In this document: in pieces, positions 47,891 through 55,615 of the stretch
Layout: every line of letters begins with the position of its first letter
Position numbering within the stretch: position 1 is the stretch's first letter
From: Pseudoalteromonas viridis
GTDB taxonomy: Bacteria > Pseudomonadota > Gammaproteobacteria > Enterobacterales > Alteromonadaceae
Reading direction: 5' to 3'
Assembly: GCF_017742995.1 (NCBI RefSeq)
Contig: NZ_CP072425.1
Span: 1,860,001 to 1,924,000 of the forward strand
Length of the DNA stretch: 64,000 nucleotides
The notes under the pieces: generated by a model
Told to the model about the DNA's origin: nothing
Databases searched by the model: none
What the model saw: the letters and a program-made list of their open reading frames with translations, nothing else
Made by a program: the position numbers and the translations under genes

Positions 47891-48940
47891 CTACCCCTTA
47901 ACCACGACGGCACTGCCGTTACGAATTTTTGTGGTGCCTTCGGTGATCACTTGCTGACCCGCAGACAGACCATCGATGGCAACCCAGCCCTGGAAGCGAG
48001 ACAACACGCTCACTTGTTGTTGTTTTGCTTTGCCTTCGTTAATGGTGTAGATGAAGTGCTTGTCCTGTCTGGGGATCAGGCTCTTTTCCGGCACCATTAG
48101 CGCATTCAGCTCACCCAAAAAGAGTGACACATGGAGCAGCATACCGGGCCTGAGCAAGTCTTGCGGATTATCAAAGCTGGCTGTAACACGAATGCTGCGG
48201 GTCGCGTCATCAATACGCGGGTCGATGTGGGTGATAATGCCTTCAAAGGCTTCACCTGGGTATGCATCGCTGGAGACGGAGGCACGCATGTCGAGTTGCA
48301 GTTGTGCCAGGTACTTTTCAGGCACCTGGAAGTCCACCTTGATGATGCTGATATCATCCAGTGTTGCCAGTATACTGTTATTGTTGACGAAGCTGCCGAC
48401 AGACACTAACCGTTGACCCAGTACGCCATCAAACGGGGCATAAATGGCCATTTCGGCCAGCTTAGTGCGCGCCGTTTGTAATTGGATCTCCAGCGCATCG
48501 ACAATGGCATGCTGGCTGTCCAGCTGAGAGCGCGCAGCCGACTGGGTTCTGGCCAGCTCTGTCAGACGTTTAAGCTGACGTTGTTGCTCTTTCAGGTTGA
48601 CCTCTAATTCTTGTACTGCCAACTGCTCTTTCAGATCTTGTAGCTGGGCGAGTTTATCGCCGCGCTTGACTCTGTCTCCATCGTCAAAGTATAAGGCGCT
48701 AATATAGTCACTTTGCGCACTGGTGATATTCAGGGCATGATTGGCTCGGGCAGAGCCTATTGCATTGATGGTGATAGCCCGGCTTTGTTCTTCTATGGTG
48801 ACCGCCGCGACCTGAGTCGGCGCGCCGGAGAACGGTTTGCTGTTACCCTTGCTGGCAGGCAAATAGAGATAGCCGCATAGAGCAATAAGCACTAAAATTA
48901 TAAAAGGAAAGAGGGCTTTACCCGATTGACTGGCGCGCAT
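47891..48940 (-). CDS. RND efflux periplasmic adaptor (membrane fusion protein)
   Basis: 349 residues with an N-terminal membrane anchor (ALFPFIILVLIALCGYLYL). I chose the ATG at 48940; an upstream in-frame start at 49024 lies in non-coding-looking sequence. The lipoyl halves SAQSDYISALYFDDGDRVKRGDKLAQL and GVLGQRLVSVGSFVNNNSILATL flank a coiled-coil hairpin, and the beta-barrel follows. It links the permease to an outer-membrane channel. First gene of the efflux operon. Confidence 0.88.
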   Translation of the reverse strand: MRASQSGKALFPFIILVLIALCGYLYLPASKGNSKPFSGAPTQVAAVTIEEQSRAITINAIGSARANHALNITSAQSDYISALYFDDGDRVKRGDKLAQLQDLKEQLAVQELEVNLKEQQRQLKRLTELARTQSAARSQLDSQHAIVDALEIQLQTARTKLAEMAIYAPFDGVLGQRLVSVGSFVNNNSILATLDDISIIKVDFQVPEKYLAQLQLDMRASVSSDAYPGEAFEGIITHIDPRIDDATRSIRVTASFDNPQDLLRPGMLLHVSLFLGELNALMVPEKSLIPRQDKHFIYTINEGKAKQQQVSVLSRFQGWVAIDGLSAGQQVITEGTTKIRNGSAVVVKG

Positions 48941-49088
48941 AATTGATTCTCGTTGACTGCGGGTCTTTAGTGTACAAAAATTCCAAATAGAGCAAATCGT
49001 CGAACGTCCTGTATATTTGTGCATTAAACGAAAAGCGACCCAAAAGGTAGCCTATATGTGGAAATTTGTACCCAAAAATTAAGGCATT

Positions 49089-49193
49089 ATGAAAAAGTCT
49101 AAGCCATGCGAAAGATGTCAGAAAATACGTAAAATGGTGTTCTGGGGGATCATTATGTACGGTTTTTATTTGTGGTTTTATAGTTATGGTTGA
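49089..49193 (+). CDS. Small CxxC membrane protein, coupled to the downstream gene
   Basis: A 34-residue open frame: MKKSKPCERCQKIRKMVFWG followed by an aromatic hydrophobic segment (IIMYGFYLWFYSYG). AAGG lies 6 bases before its ATG, and its stop codon overlaps the start of the next gene by 8 bases. Basic CxxC head plus one membrane segment makes a small membrane protein plausible. Too short for motif identification. Confidence 0.45.
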   Translation: MKKSKPCERCQKIRKMVFWGIIMYGFYLWFYSYG

Positions 49194-49902
49194 ACCGGTC
49201 AGACTGCGTGCGTCAGCCAATCGCCACAGCATTGAGTTTATGCTGGTTGGTGCAATAGCGCTGATTGTTATCATGGTGTTTGTCACCTTACGGGCGACGC
49301 CCATTTCGTTACTTGAAATTGCATTGGCGAGTGCCGCGATTGTTGCGATTATGCTGGGCTTTCTGAAAAGTCAGCAACCTTATTATAGTATTGAAATGAG
49401 CCCGCAGCGGCTGGTCTATAATCATAAGTTTGGAGAATTCTTACTTGAGCACGATAATTTTCACTCCAGCGGGGTGCCAAGTGTCACTCAAGGAGTTGAA
49501 ACGCTTGAGTTAAATGTCGTAGGTATTAAACTAAAGGATATTGATGTATTTTTATCCCGCCTGACCCCAAGACTGGCTGGAAAATTACTGATAGAACAGC
49601 GGAATATTTTTTTACAAGCTGTTAAAATACATTGCAGTAATGGCAATTGCCCATCAGAATGGTTGATTGAAGAGGCGAGTTACACCTCACCGAACGGCCA
49701 GCCTTATTCTGGATTAATGGCGATGTTCGCAAATCGGATGCAGAACTTTAAAACGCTGACAGGCTACGACCTTATGTTGCCTGCCAATGTACTGGACAGG
49801 GATATCTGGCAATTTGCCACTGTCATGAATCGTTGGAAGTTAACACCCGAAGAGGTGGTCAAAAACTTGCATAGTGAGTTGGCTACCTCAGCAATGAAGT
49901 AA
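49186..49902 (+). CDS. Inner-membrane protein of unknown function (DUF2982-like)
   Basis: 238 residues with two hydrophobic helices near the N-terminus (IEFMLVGAIALIVIMVFVTL and LLEIALASAAIVAIMLGFL), then a cytoplasmic or periplasmic domain that starts YYSIEMSPQRLVYNHKFGEFLL. It resembles DUF2982 proteins of Shewanella and Vibrio, but that call rests on memory of the family. CSNGNC near residue 148 is a CxxxxC motif. It is overlapped by the 34-residue frame and followed by another unknown gene, possibly as one operon. Confidence 0.6.
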   Translation: MVEPVRLRASANRHSIEFMLVGAIALIVIMVFVTLRATPISLLEIALASAAIVAIMLGFLKSQQPYYSIEMSPQRLVYNHKFGEFLLEHDNFHSSGVPSVTQGVETLELNVVGIKLKDIDVFLSRLTPRLAGKLLIEQRNIFLQAVKIHCSNGNCPSEWLIEEASYTSPNGQPYSGLMAMFANRMQNFKTLTGYDLMLPANVLDRDIWQFATVMNRWKLTPEEVVKNLHSELATSAMK

Positions 49903-49914
49903 CAGGATAAATAC

Positions 49915-50247
49915 ATGAGCTTTGATAAAGCTTTTATTAAAAGTGGTCGAAATACCCTTATCCACAAAGAGAAAAAGCTCGATTTAGTGATCGTGAATGG
50001 AGAGAATCACCCTAAAATTAAGGTGACTCCTACGGGATTGGTACCGTTCAAAGAAGAACTGCCAAAAAATCGTCGCGAAGCAAAAGAGCGTTACTTAGAG
50101 GTAGTTCACGTGGCCAGCGTGGATGTATTTGGTGAAGTGAAGAGGCTGTTGTTTATCCAGGCGCTCGATGGGCGTGAGTATAAGGTAGATTACAGTAAGA
50201 TTGGCACAAAGCTATTTGTTCGGATCCATCAGGATAGTTACCTCTAA
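49915..50247 (+). CDS. Conserved-looking hypothetical protein
   Basis: 110 residues, no signal peptide and no membrane segment. The first half is basic (SGRNTLIHKEKKLDLVIVNG), the second has alternating strands (LLFIQALDGREYKVDYSKIG). AGGATAA precedes the ATG by about 6 bases. It starts 13 bases after the preceding gene, suggesting one operon. I do not recognise the family. Confidence 0.55.
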   Translation: MSFDKAFIKSGRNTLIHKEKKLDLVIVNGENHPKIKVTPTGLVPFKEELPKNRREAKERYLEVVHVASVDVFGEVKRLLFIQALDGREYKVDYSKIGTKLFVRIHQDSYL

Positions 50248-50387
50248 GCGATTCACCATTCATTACCCGCATGCCGGGCAAGGGATAGTCTTGCCTGCTG
50301 TGCTCAATCCCCTGGCATAGTCACAACTCGTTTGTTGGCGGTCTCTGTATGGCTGTACAACGGATAAGTAACTTTCTAGGAGTTACC

Positions 50388-52076
50388 ATGCTGAAGAAAT
50401 CAGTACTGGCTCTGGGCCTTGCGAGTGTTTTAAGTGCTTGTGGGGGAGGCTCTGACGGTGATGAAAGCCCGAATATCAGTGTTAGTGTCAATGCCGGCCC
50501 GGACATCAGTGTCAATGAAAAGACCGAATTTACACTCAAACCACTGGGCTCGCCATCCGGTGGCGTGTTTAGCTGGCAAGTGGTCTCGGGACCTGAGCTT
50601 GAGGGGTTTCCACAAGAAGGCGAGGAACTGGCGGTCACAGCGCCAGATGTCAAGGGTGACAGTCAGGTTGAACTGAAGGTCAGCTATACGGCCCCTGACG
50701 GTTCGTCTGCCAGCGATACGCTGGTTGTGAATGTGCTTTCTGTCAACCTGCTACCCAGTGCCAAAATATCACAAACCGCACCTGAAGAAGGGACTGCAAA
50801 ATACGCCGATACCATTACTTTGTCTGCGGCAGAATCTGTGGATAATGATGAAAACGGCAGCATAGTTGCTTACCAATGGGAAATGCTCGAAGGGCCTGCC
50901 ACGGTTAAAGCTGAGCGCACCGATCAGGTCACGTTGAGTTTTGTTCACCCTTTATTGGCGGAGGCGGATACCGTTAAGTGGCAGTTGACGGTCACGGATG
51001 ATGAAGGTGCCAGTGCAACGTCAACAAAACAGCTCGCGCTAGTTGCCAATGATCAACTGGTACTGGCCAATGCCGGCAGTGATCAGCAGGTTCAGGAACT
51101 GGACTCTGTGACGCTTGACGCCACGCAAAGCGTGACCGTTGACGGTCAGTTTGGCTGTTTATGGGAGCAGGTGAGTAACGGCAGTGCAGTTGCGCTGGCA
51201 GATGAGCGTGCCTGTAAAACGACCTTTATGGCGCCGTTAAAAAGTGGCAATCAGGCCACTTCAATAGACTTTAAAGTCACCGTGACTGACAGCGCACAGC
51301 GCAATGGCTCAGACACAGTGAACATCGAAATTTTGCCCAAACCACTTGGCAAACTGAATGATACCGGCACTGCTAAGTGCTATAACAACACCTCTGAGAT
51401 CAGTTGCGGTAATAGCGACTTTCCCGGCCAGGATGCCGAGCTGGGACGGGACGCGGTTGTACAGTTTTTACCTAAAAGTGGTCAGGGCAATCAGGCCTTT
51501 GACTTTACCAAGTTCAGTGAAGAGTTTGAGCCGCAGACGGCGGATGCAACAGACTTCAGTTGTGTGCTGGATAACGTGACTGGCCTGATCTGGGAAGTCA
51601 AAGAAGCAACAGCGGGCACTTTGCCGAACACCAGCACACGTAATGCACAAAACCATTACACCTGGTATCTCACCGATGGCGCGAATGTACTCCCCGGCGC
51701 CGCTAACACAACTTGTCCGCAGGATAACCACTGTGGCGTACAAGCATTAATCGATGCTGTCAATGCGGCCAGTTTCTGCGGCGGGAATAACTGGCGCTTA
51801 CCGACCTACATGGAGCTGGCTAATCTGCTGGATCATAACAGTAGTGGCAATTATTTACTCGACCCCAACTATTTCCCCAACGTACCGGCAGAGGCGTTAC
51901 TGGGGCACCAGTATTACTGGACCACGCAAACCAGTGTTGATGGCACCGATGGTAAAGACGCCAACCTGGTCAGGGCGCTGGTGATAGACATGAAAACAGG
52001 CAATGACGTTACACGCAATAAGTCGCAGACGGCCTATGTGCGGCTAGTCCGTCGTTACGGGGAGGATGACCAATGA
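50388..52076 (+). CDS. Lipoprotein with Ig/PKD-like repeats and C-terminal Lcl (DUF1566) domain
   Basis: 562-residue lipoprotein: the signal LALGLASVLSACGGG has its lipobox cysteine near residue 18. I chose the ATG at 50388 with TAGGAG just upstream. Residues ~30-330 form three PKD/Ig-like domains, each with a VNAGPDISVNEKTEFTLK-type start and a W/Q core. Near residue 410 CVLDNVTGLIWEVK begins the Lcl (DUF1566) domain, continuing NNWRLPTYMELANLLDHN and TAYVRLVRRYGED. It overlaps the next gene by 4 bases (ATGA). Exported surface or periplasmic protein with unknown ligand. Confidence 0.8.
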   Translation: MLKKSVLALGLASVLSACGGGSDGDESPNISVSVNAGPDISVNEKTEFTLKPLGSPSGGVFSWQVVSGPELEGFPQEGEELAVTAPDVKGDSQVELKVSYTAPDGSSASDTLVVNVLSVNLLPSAKISQTAPEEGTAKYADTITLSAAESVDNDENGSIVAYQWEMLEGPATVKAERTDQVTLSFVHPLLAEADTVKWQLTVTDDEGASATSTKQLALVANDQLVLANAGSDQQVQELDSVTLDATQSVTVDGQFGCLWEQVSNGSAVALADERACKTTFMAPLKSGNQATSIDFKVTVTDSAQRNGSDTVNIEILPKPLGKLNDTGTAKCYNNTSEISCGNSDFPGQDAELGRDAVVQFLPKSGQGNQAFDFTKFSEEFEPQTADATDFSCVLDNVTGLIWEVKEATAGTLPNTSTRNAQNHYTWYLTDGANVLPGAANTTCPQDNHCGVQALIDAVNAASFCGGNNWRLPTYMELANLLDHNSSGNYLLDPNYFPNVPAEALLGHQYYWTTQTSVDGTDGKDANLVRALVIDMKTGNDVTRNKSQTAYVRLVRRYGEDDQ

Positions 52077-52609
52077 ACAAAGCGACTCTATTCATCGCAG
52101 CGATGAGTGCCGTGAGTATCAACACGCTAAGCCACGCGTCGCAAATTTGTGCGTCGCAACTGGTGCCGAATACAACACCGACAGAACAGTTTGTAGTGAA
52201 AGAAGATGGCACCGTCTGTGATAAGCAAACTAACCTGATGTGGCAGCGCTGCACGTTTGGTCAGGTTTATAACAGTGACAGTGGCAGCTGCGACAATGTT
52301 GCGCAAGAGCTGAGCTGGCAGCAGGCCCTGCAAACCGCCAATGCTCAGGAGTTTGCCGGTTACAGTGACTGGCATTTGCCTAATGTTAAAGAGCTGGCCA
52401 GCATCGTTGAACACCGTTGTGTTAAGCCATCAATCAATGAGACCGTGTTTCTTGCCACTTTAGACAAAAATTACTGGTCCAGCACGACAGTAGAAGGGAC
52501 GCCATCGAATGCCTGGCTACTGTCTTTTGGCGATGGCAAGGTCAGCAATGTGTTTAATAAAAGCGCCCAGGCCTATGTCAGGCTGGTGCGATATACCTTC
52601 TGTGAATAA
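52073..52609 (+). CDS. Exported Lcl (DUF1566) domain protein
   Basis: 178 residues with a signal peptide ending near LSHASQ. Lcl features are KQTNLMWQRCTFGQVYN, DWHLPNVKELASIVEHR, YWSSTTVEGTPSNAWLL and AYVRLVRYTFCE. It shares this domain with the C-terminus of the preceding gene product, to which it is translationally coupled. Cysteines at several positions fit an exported disulfide-bonded protein. Function unknown. Confidence 0.8.
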   Translation: MNKATLFIAAMSAVSINTLSHASQICASQLVPNTTPTEQFVVKEDGTVCDKQTNLMWQRCTFGQVYNSDSGSCDNVAQELSWQQALQTANAQEFAGYSDWHLPNVKELASIVEHRCVKPSINETVFLATLDKNYWSSTTVEGTPSNAWLLSFGDGKVSNVFNKSAQAYVRLVRYTFCE

Positions 52610-52648
52610 CGCAGACGTTTATACTGATCGCGTTTACTGCTGTTAGGC

Positions 52649-52693
52649 GCAAAAATTGGCCAGTCCCGCCGCAAAGCGGTGGGTTGGCCTTAT
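52649..52693 (+). terminator. Terminator-like hairpin after the Lcl genes
   Basis: TTGGCCAGTCCCGCCGC and GCGGTGGGTTGGCC form an extended, imperfect stem with an AAA loop, followed by TTATTAAATTT. It lies between the Lcl operon and the YggN-like gene. Confidence 0.55.
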
Positions 52694-52735
52694 TAAATTT
52701 GCTACGCTCACATTATCTTAAGGTGGAGGTAGCAC

Positions 52736-53512
52736 GTGTTCCGTGTACGTATAATACAATTCCTTTTACTGCCCGTATTGTGGCTGATGGCAATCCCGCT
52801 TCAGGCCGCCGGAAAATGTGATGTTGAGCTGGGCCATGGCCTGATCATCACAGATTCTGTGATCCGGATTGTCGATAAGAACCAGACCCGGGTGCAGATT
52901 AACAATGATAACCAACTGCTGATCAAAGGTAAGTGGATCCAGCTGAGCGATCAGGACACCCAGTTACTGAATGAGTATGCACTGGGGATCCGTGATACCG
53001 TACCTGAGCTGGTGAACCTGGCAACTGATGGTGTAAACCTGGGCCTGAGTGCCATAGAGCAGGTGGTTGAGGGGATGTCAGATAACGACCCTGAGGTGCT
53101 GAAAACTCAGCTGCAATACGTTGAGCGGGCCTTGATGGACAAGTTCAAGCGCGGCGAAGACTTCTATTTTATCGCCCCTCAGTCACTGTCAAAAATCGAT
53201 GACTTTTTTACCAAGGAGATCAGTGAGCGGATCCACTCTGCTGTGCACGGCTCTCTGGGCGCAATTTTGGTGTCGGTTGGGGACGCATTTAAAGCACGTG
53301 AGGGCAATATAGAAGACCGCTTCAGCGACATGGGCCAGCGCATGGAGATCATCTCACGTGAAATTGATAAGTCATTGAAAAAGAAAGCTTATCAACTTGA
53401 AGAAAAAGCCGATGAATACTGTGAGTGCCTGAATGCGCTGGATAAAACCGAAACCCGGCTGCAAAGTATAGTACCTAGCCTGGCGGCATACGATTTAGTG
53501 CAGATCCGCTAG
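52736..53512 (+). CDS. YggN-family (DUF2884) periplasmic protein
   Basis: 258 residues with a GTG start behind GGAGG (spacing 7). The signal peptide VLWLMAIPLQAAGKC ends near residue 26. The body has strand-forming VQINNDNQLLIKGKWIQLSDQD, then long helices (LGLSAIEQVVEG, RFSDMGQRMEIISREI) that match the YggN/DUF2884 family. Function is unknown. It converges with the amidohydrolase gene, and the two 3' ends overlap by 4 bases. Confidence 0.75.
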   Translation: MFRVRIIQFLLLPVLWLMAIPLQAAGKCDVELGHGLIITDSVIRIVDKNQTRVQINNDNQLLIKGKWIQLSDQDTQLLNEYALGIRDTVPELVNLATDGVNLGLSAIEQVVEGMSDNDPEVLKTQLQYVERALMDKFKRGEDFYFIAPQSLSKIDDFFTKEISERIHSAVHGSLGAILVSVGDAFKAREGNIEDRFSDMGQRMEIISREIDKSLKKKAYQLEEKADEYCECLNALDKTETRLQSIVPSLAAYDLVQIR

Positions 53513-54345
53513 TTAAATCCATACCAGTTTTTGGCATTGGCATAACTGAGCTGATGCCACAATGGTGCATCGTCCTCACACAAATTAAGATACTTGTGCC
53601 AAATCGCTTCATAGCTGTGCTGAATAAGACACACCGGGTGATTGGAGGCAAACATCACTCGCTCCCGGCCAAACAAGTCCAGCAGGCTATTCAGCTGCGT
53701 TTGCAAAGGCAGCGGGTGGTCCAGCAATTCATGTCCGGAGAATTTGATAGCGCAGTGCGGCAGTGCTGCCAGCATTGCGGCATTGTCTTGCCAGTTATCG
53801 TGCTGGCCGACCAGGCCGCTGTGATTGAGTATAATACGTGACTGCGGCAGCTGGCGTGCGATATCACACATGTGCCGTACGACGGTGTGCTGAGAGAGCT
53901 CAAACTGGGCTTCAAAATGCAGTCCACACTCGCTGAGATAAGCCAGATTATCCGCCACCTGAGGGCTTTGCAGACGAGCGGCATCGTGGCCTTCCGTGAT
54001 ATCACGAATTGCAACCAAGCTGGGGTGGTGCAGTGCGTCCAGCTGAGCGCGGAACTGCGCAATTGGCGCATCAATTTGGGCATAGCCTACCGCTTTATAA
54101 CGCGGGGGGGGCAATATCTCTGCCAGCCAGTCGAGCTCGCGACGAGGCTGATCGTTGTCGAAGCCCGCCTCAATATGCACACAGCCCTCAAGGGTAAAGT
54201 CACGCAAGTTTGAGAGTGCCTCGGGCAGGTGATCCTGGCGGATCAGGTCGAGATTTTGCCAGGCAGGCGGGTTGTGTTTCAGCCAGTGATATTGACCCTG
54301 CTGGAGTGAAAAAAAGTGAAGATGCGGGTCAATTATCTTGCTCAT
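53509..54345 (-). CDS. Amidohydrolase-family lactonase-like hydrolase
   Basis: 278-residue TIM-barrel metal hydrolase (Amidohydro_2). IIDPHLHFFSLQQGQYHWL opens with the HxH metal motif near residue 7. VHIEAGFDNDQPRRELDWLAE and VMFASNHPVCL complete the barrel, resembling fuconolactone and related sugar lactone hydrolases. It overlaps the SDR stop by ATGA, so the two are co-translated. SDR oxidation of a sugar to a lactone and hydrolysis of it would fit, but the substrate is not identified. Confidence 0.75.
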   Translation of the reverse strand: MSKIIDPHLHFFSLQQGQYHWLKHNPPAWQNLDLIRQDHLPEALSNLRDFTLEGCVHIEAGFDNDQPRRELDWLAEILPPPRYKAVGYAQIDAPIAQFRAQLDALHHPSLVAIRDITEGHDAARLQSPQVADNLAYLSECGLHFEAQFELSQHTVVRHMCDIARQLPQSRIILNHSGLVGQHDNWQDNAAMLAALPHCAIKFSGHELLDHPLPLQTQLNSLLDLFGRERVMFASNHPVCLIQHSYEAIWHKYLNLCEDDAPLWHQLSYANAKNWYGFN

Positions 54346-55070
54346 CGTGCTGTATATCCGCCGTCAATGGTTTGCAAACTGCCGGTAATAAAGCTGGCAT
54401 CGTCACCGAGTAAAAAGGCCACCAGGGCGGCCACTTCATCTGCCTGACCAAGTCGGCCCAGCGGTTGAAGCGCGGCTTCTTCTGCGACGATTGCTGGTTT
54501 ATCGGCACCGCTTTTTTCGCAGTACCGATCAATGGCCTGATGAAACAAAGGCGTTTCAATGGTGCCCGGGCACACAGCATTGGCGCGAATATTATAGCTG
54601 GCATAATCCAGTGCGGTGGTTTTCGCCATCGAAGCCAGCGCGGCTTTAGTCAGGTTGTAGGCAAAGGAGTTGGGTTTGCCAACCAGCGCCTGATCGGATG
54701 AGATCAAGACAATACTGCCATTGCGCTGTGTTTTCATCGCTGGCAGTACCGCCTGAATGGCACTGTATGCGCCTTTGACGTTCAAGGCAAAAAGTTGATC
54801 CAGGGTGTTTTCATCGGTGTCCTCTATGGTGGCGCTGAGGTGCTTTCCGGCATTGGACACCAATGCATCAATACGCCCTGTGGTGGCGAGTATGTCTGCG
54901 ATGGTGCGGCGCACGGCTTCGACGTCGCTGACGTCACAGTGACGATATTCACCGTGTGGTGCGTTTTGAATGTCCAGGTTGAAAACCTGATAACCCTGAG
55001 TGAGCAGGCGCTCGGCAATGGCTTTACCAATGCCGACGCTGCCACCGGTTACAATGGCAACTTTTTGCAT
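54342..55070 (-). CDS. Short-chain dehydrogenase/reductase
   Basis: 242-residue classical SDR. The nucleotide motif VAIVTGGSVGIGKAIAERL lies at residues 4-22 and ALVSNAGKHLSATI (NNAG-like) near residue 70. The catalytic YxxxK appears as SFAYNLTKAAL near residue 148, with a nearby serine in VLISSDQAL. AGGAATACAC precedes its ATG. It lies 9 bases behind slyD and is coupled to the lactonase-like gene. Likely sugar or alcohol oxidation. Confidence 0.85.
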   Translation of the reverse strand: MQKVAIVTGGSVGIGKAIAERLLTQGYQVFNLDIQNAPHGEYRHCDVSDVEAVRRTIADILATTGRIDALVSNAGKHLSATIEDTDENTLDQLFALNVKGAYSAIQAVLPAMKTQRNGSIVLISSDQALVGKPNSFAYNLTKAALASMAKTTALDYASYNIRANAVCPGTIETPLFHQAIDRYCEKSGADKPAIVAEEAALQPLGRLGQADEVAALVAFLLGDDASFITGSLQTIDGGYTAR

Positions 55071-55079
55071 GTGTATTCC

Positions 55080-55574
55080 TTAATGGTTGTGACCGCAACC
55101 GCCTTCAGCATGAACGTGGCCATGTGCCACTTCTTCCGCCGTGGCTTCACGTACAGACAGGATCTCAACGTCGAAGGTCAGTGTTTTACCGGCAAATGGG
55201 TGGTTCAAATCGCAATCAGCATTAAAGCGGCCAACCTTGATGATCTGCACCTGGTGACGGCCCTGATTTGATTCAACGATGGCGGTCATACCCGGTTTCC
55301 AGACTTTGTTATTGCCCAGACCTTGCAGGTGTTTAATGGGGATACGCTGAGTCAGGCCTTCCTGATATTCGCCGTAGGCATCCTTTGGCTCCAGCGTCAG
55401 GGTTACTTTATCGCCAGCCGCTTTGCCCTCTAACCCGGCTTCCAGGCCTGGCAACATGCCTTCAGCGCCGTGCAGGTAAACCAGTGCGTCCTGATTGGTG
55501 CTGGTTTCCAGCTGCTCACCGGCTTCGCTCAGAGTGTAGTGGAACTCAACCACAGTATTTTTTGCGATCTGCAT
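55080..55574 (-). CDS. slyD: FKBP-type peptidyl-prolyl isomerase SlyD
   Basis: 164 residues. NTVVEFHYTLSEAGEQLETS opens the FKBP fold, interrupted by the insert-in-flap domain around residues 70-125. The C-terminal tail HGHVHAEGGCGHNH is a histidine/cysteine-rich metal-binding extension typical of SlyD, which assists nickel delivery. GAGATT precedes the ATG. Confidence 0.9.
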   Translation of the reverse strand: MQIAKNTVVEFHYTLSEAGEQLETSTNQDALVYLHGAEGMLPGLEAGLEGKAAGDKVTLTLEPKDAYGEYQEGLTQRIPIKHLQGLGNNKVWKPGMTAIVESNQGRHQVQIIKVGRFNADCDLNHPFAGKTLTFDVEILSVREATAEEVAHGHVHAEGGCGHNH

Positions 55575-55615
55575 AGTAATCTCTTCATTTTCGTAGTGTT
55601 GTAGTGACAGGCATT

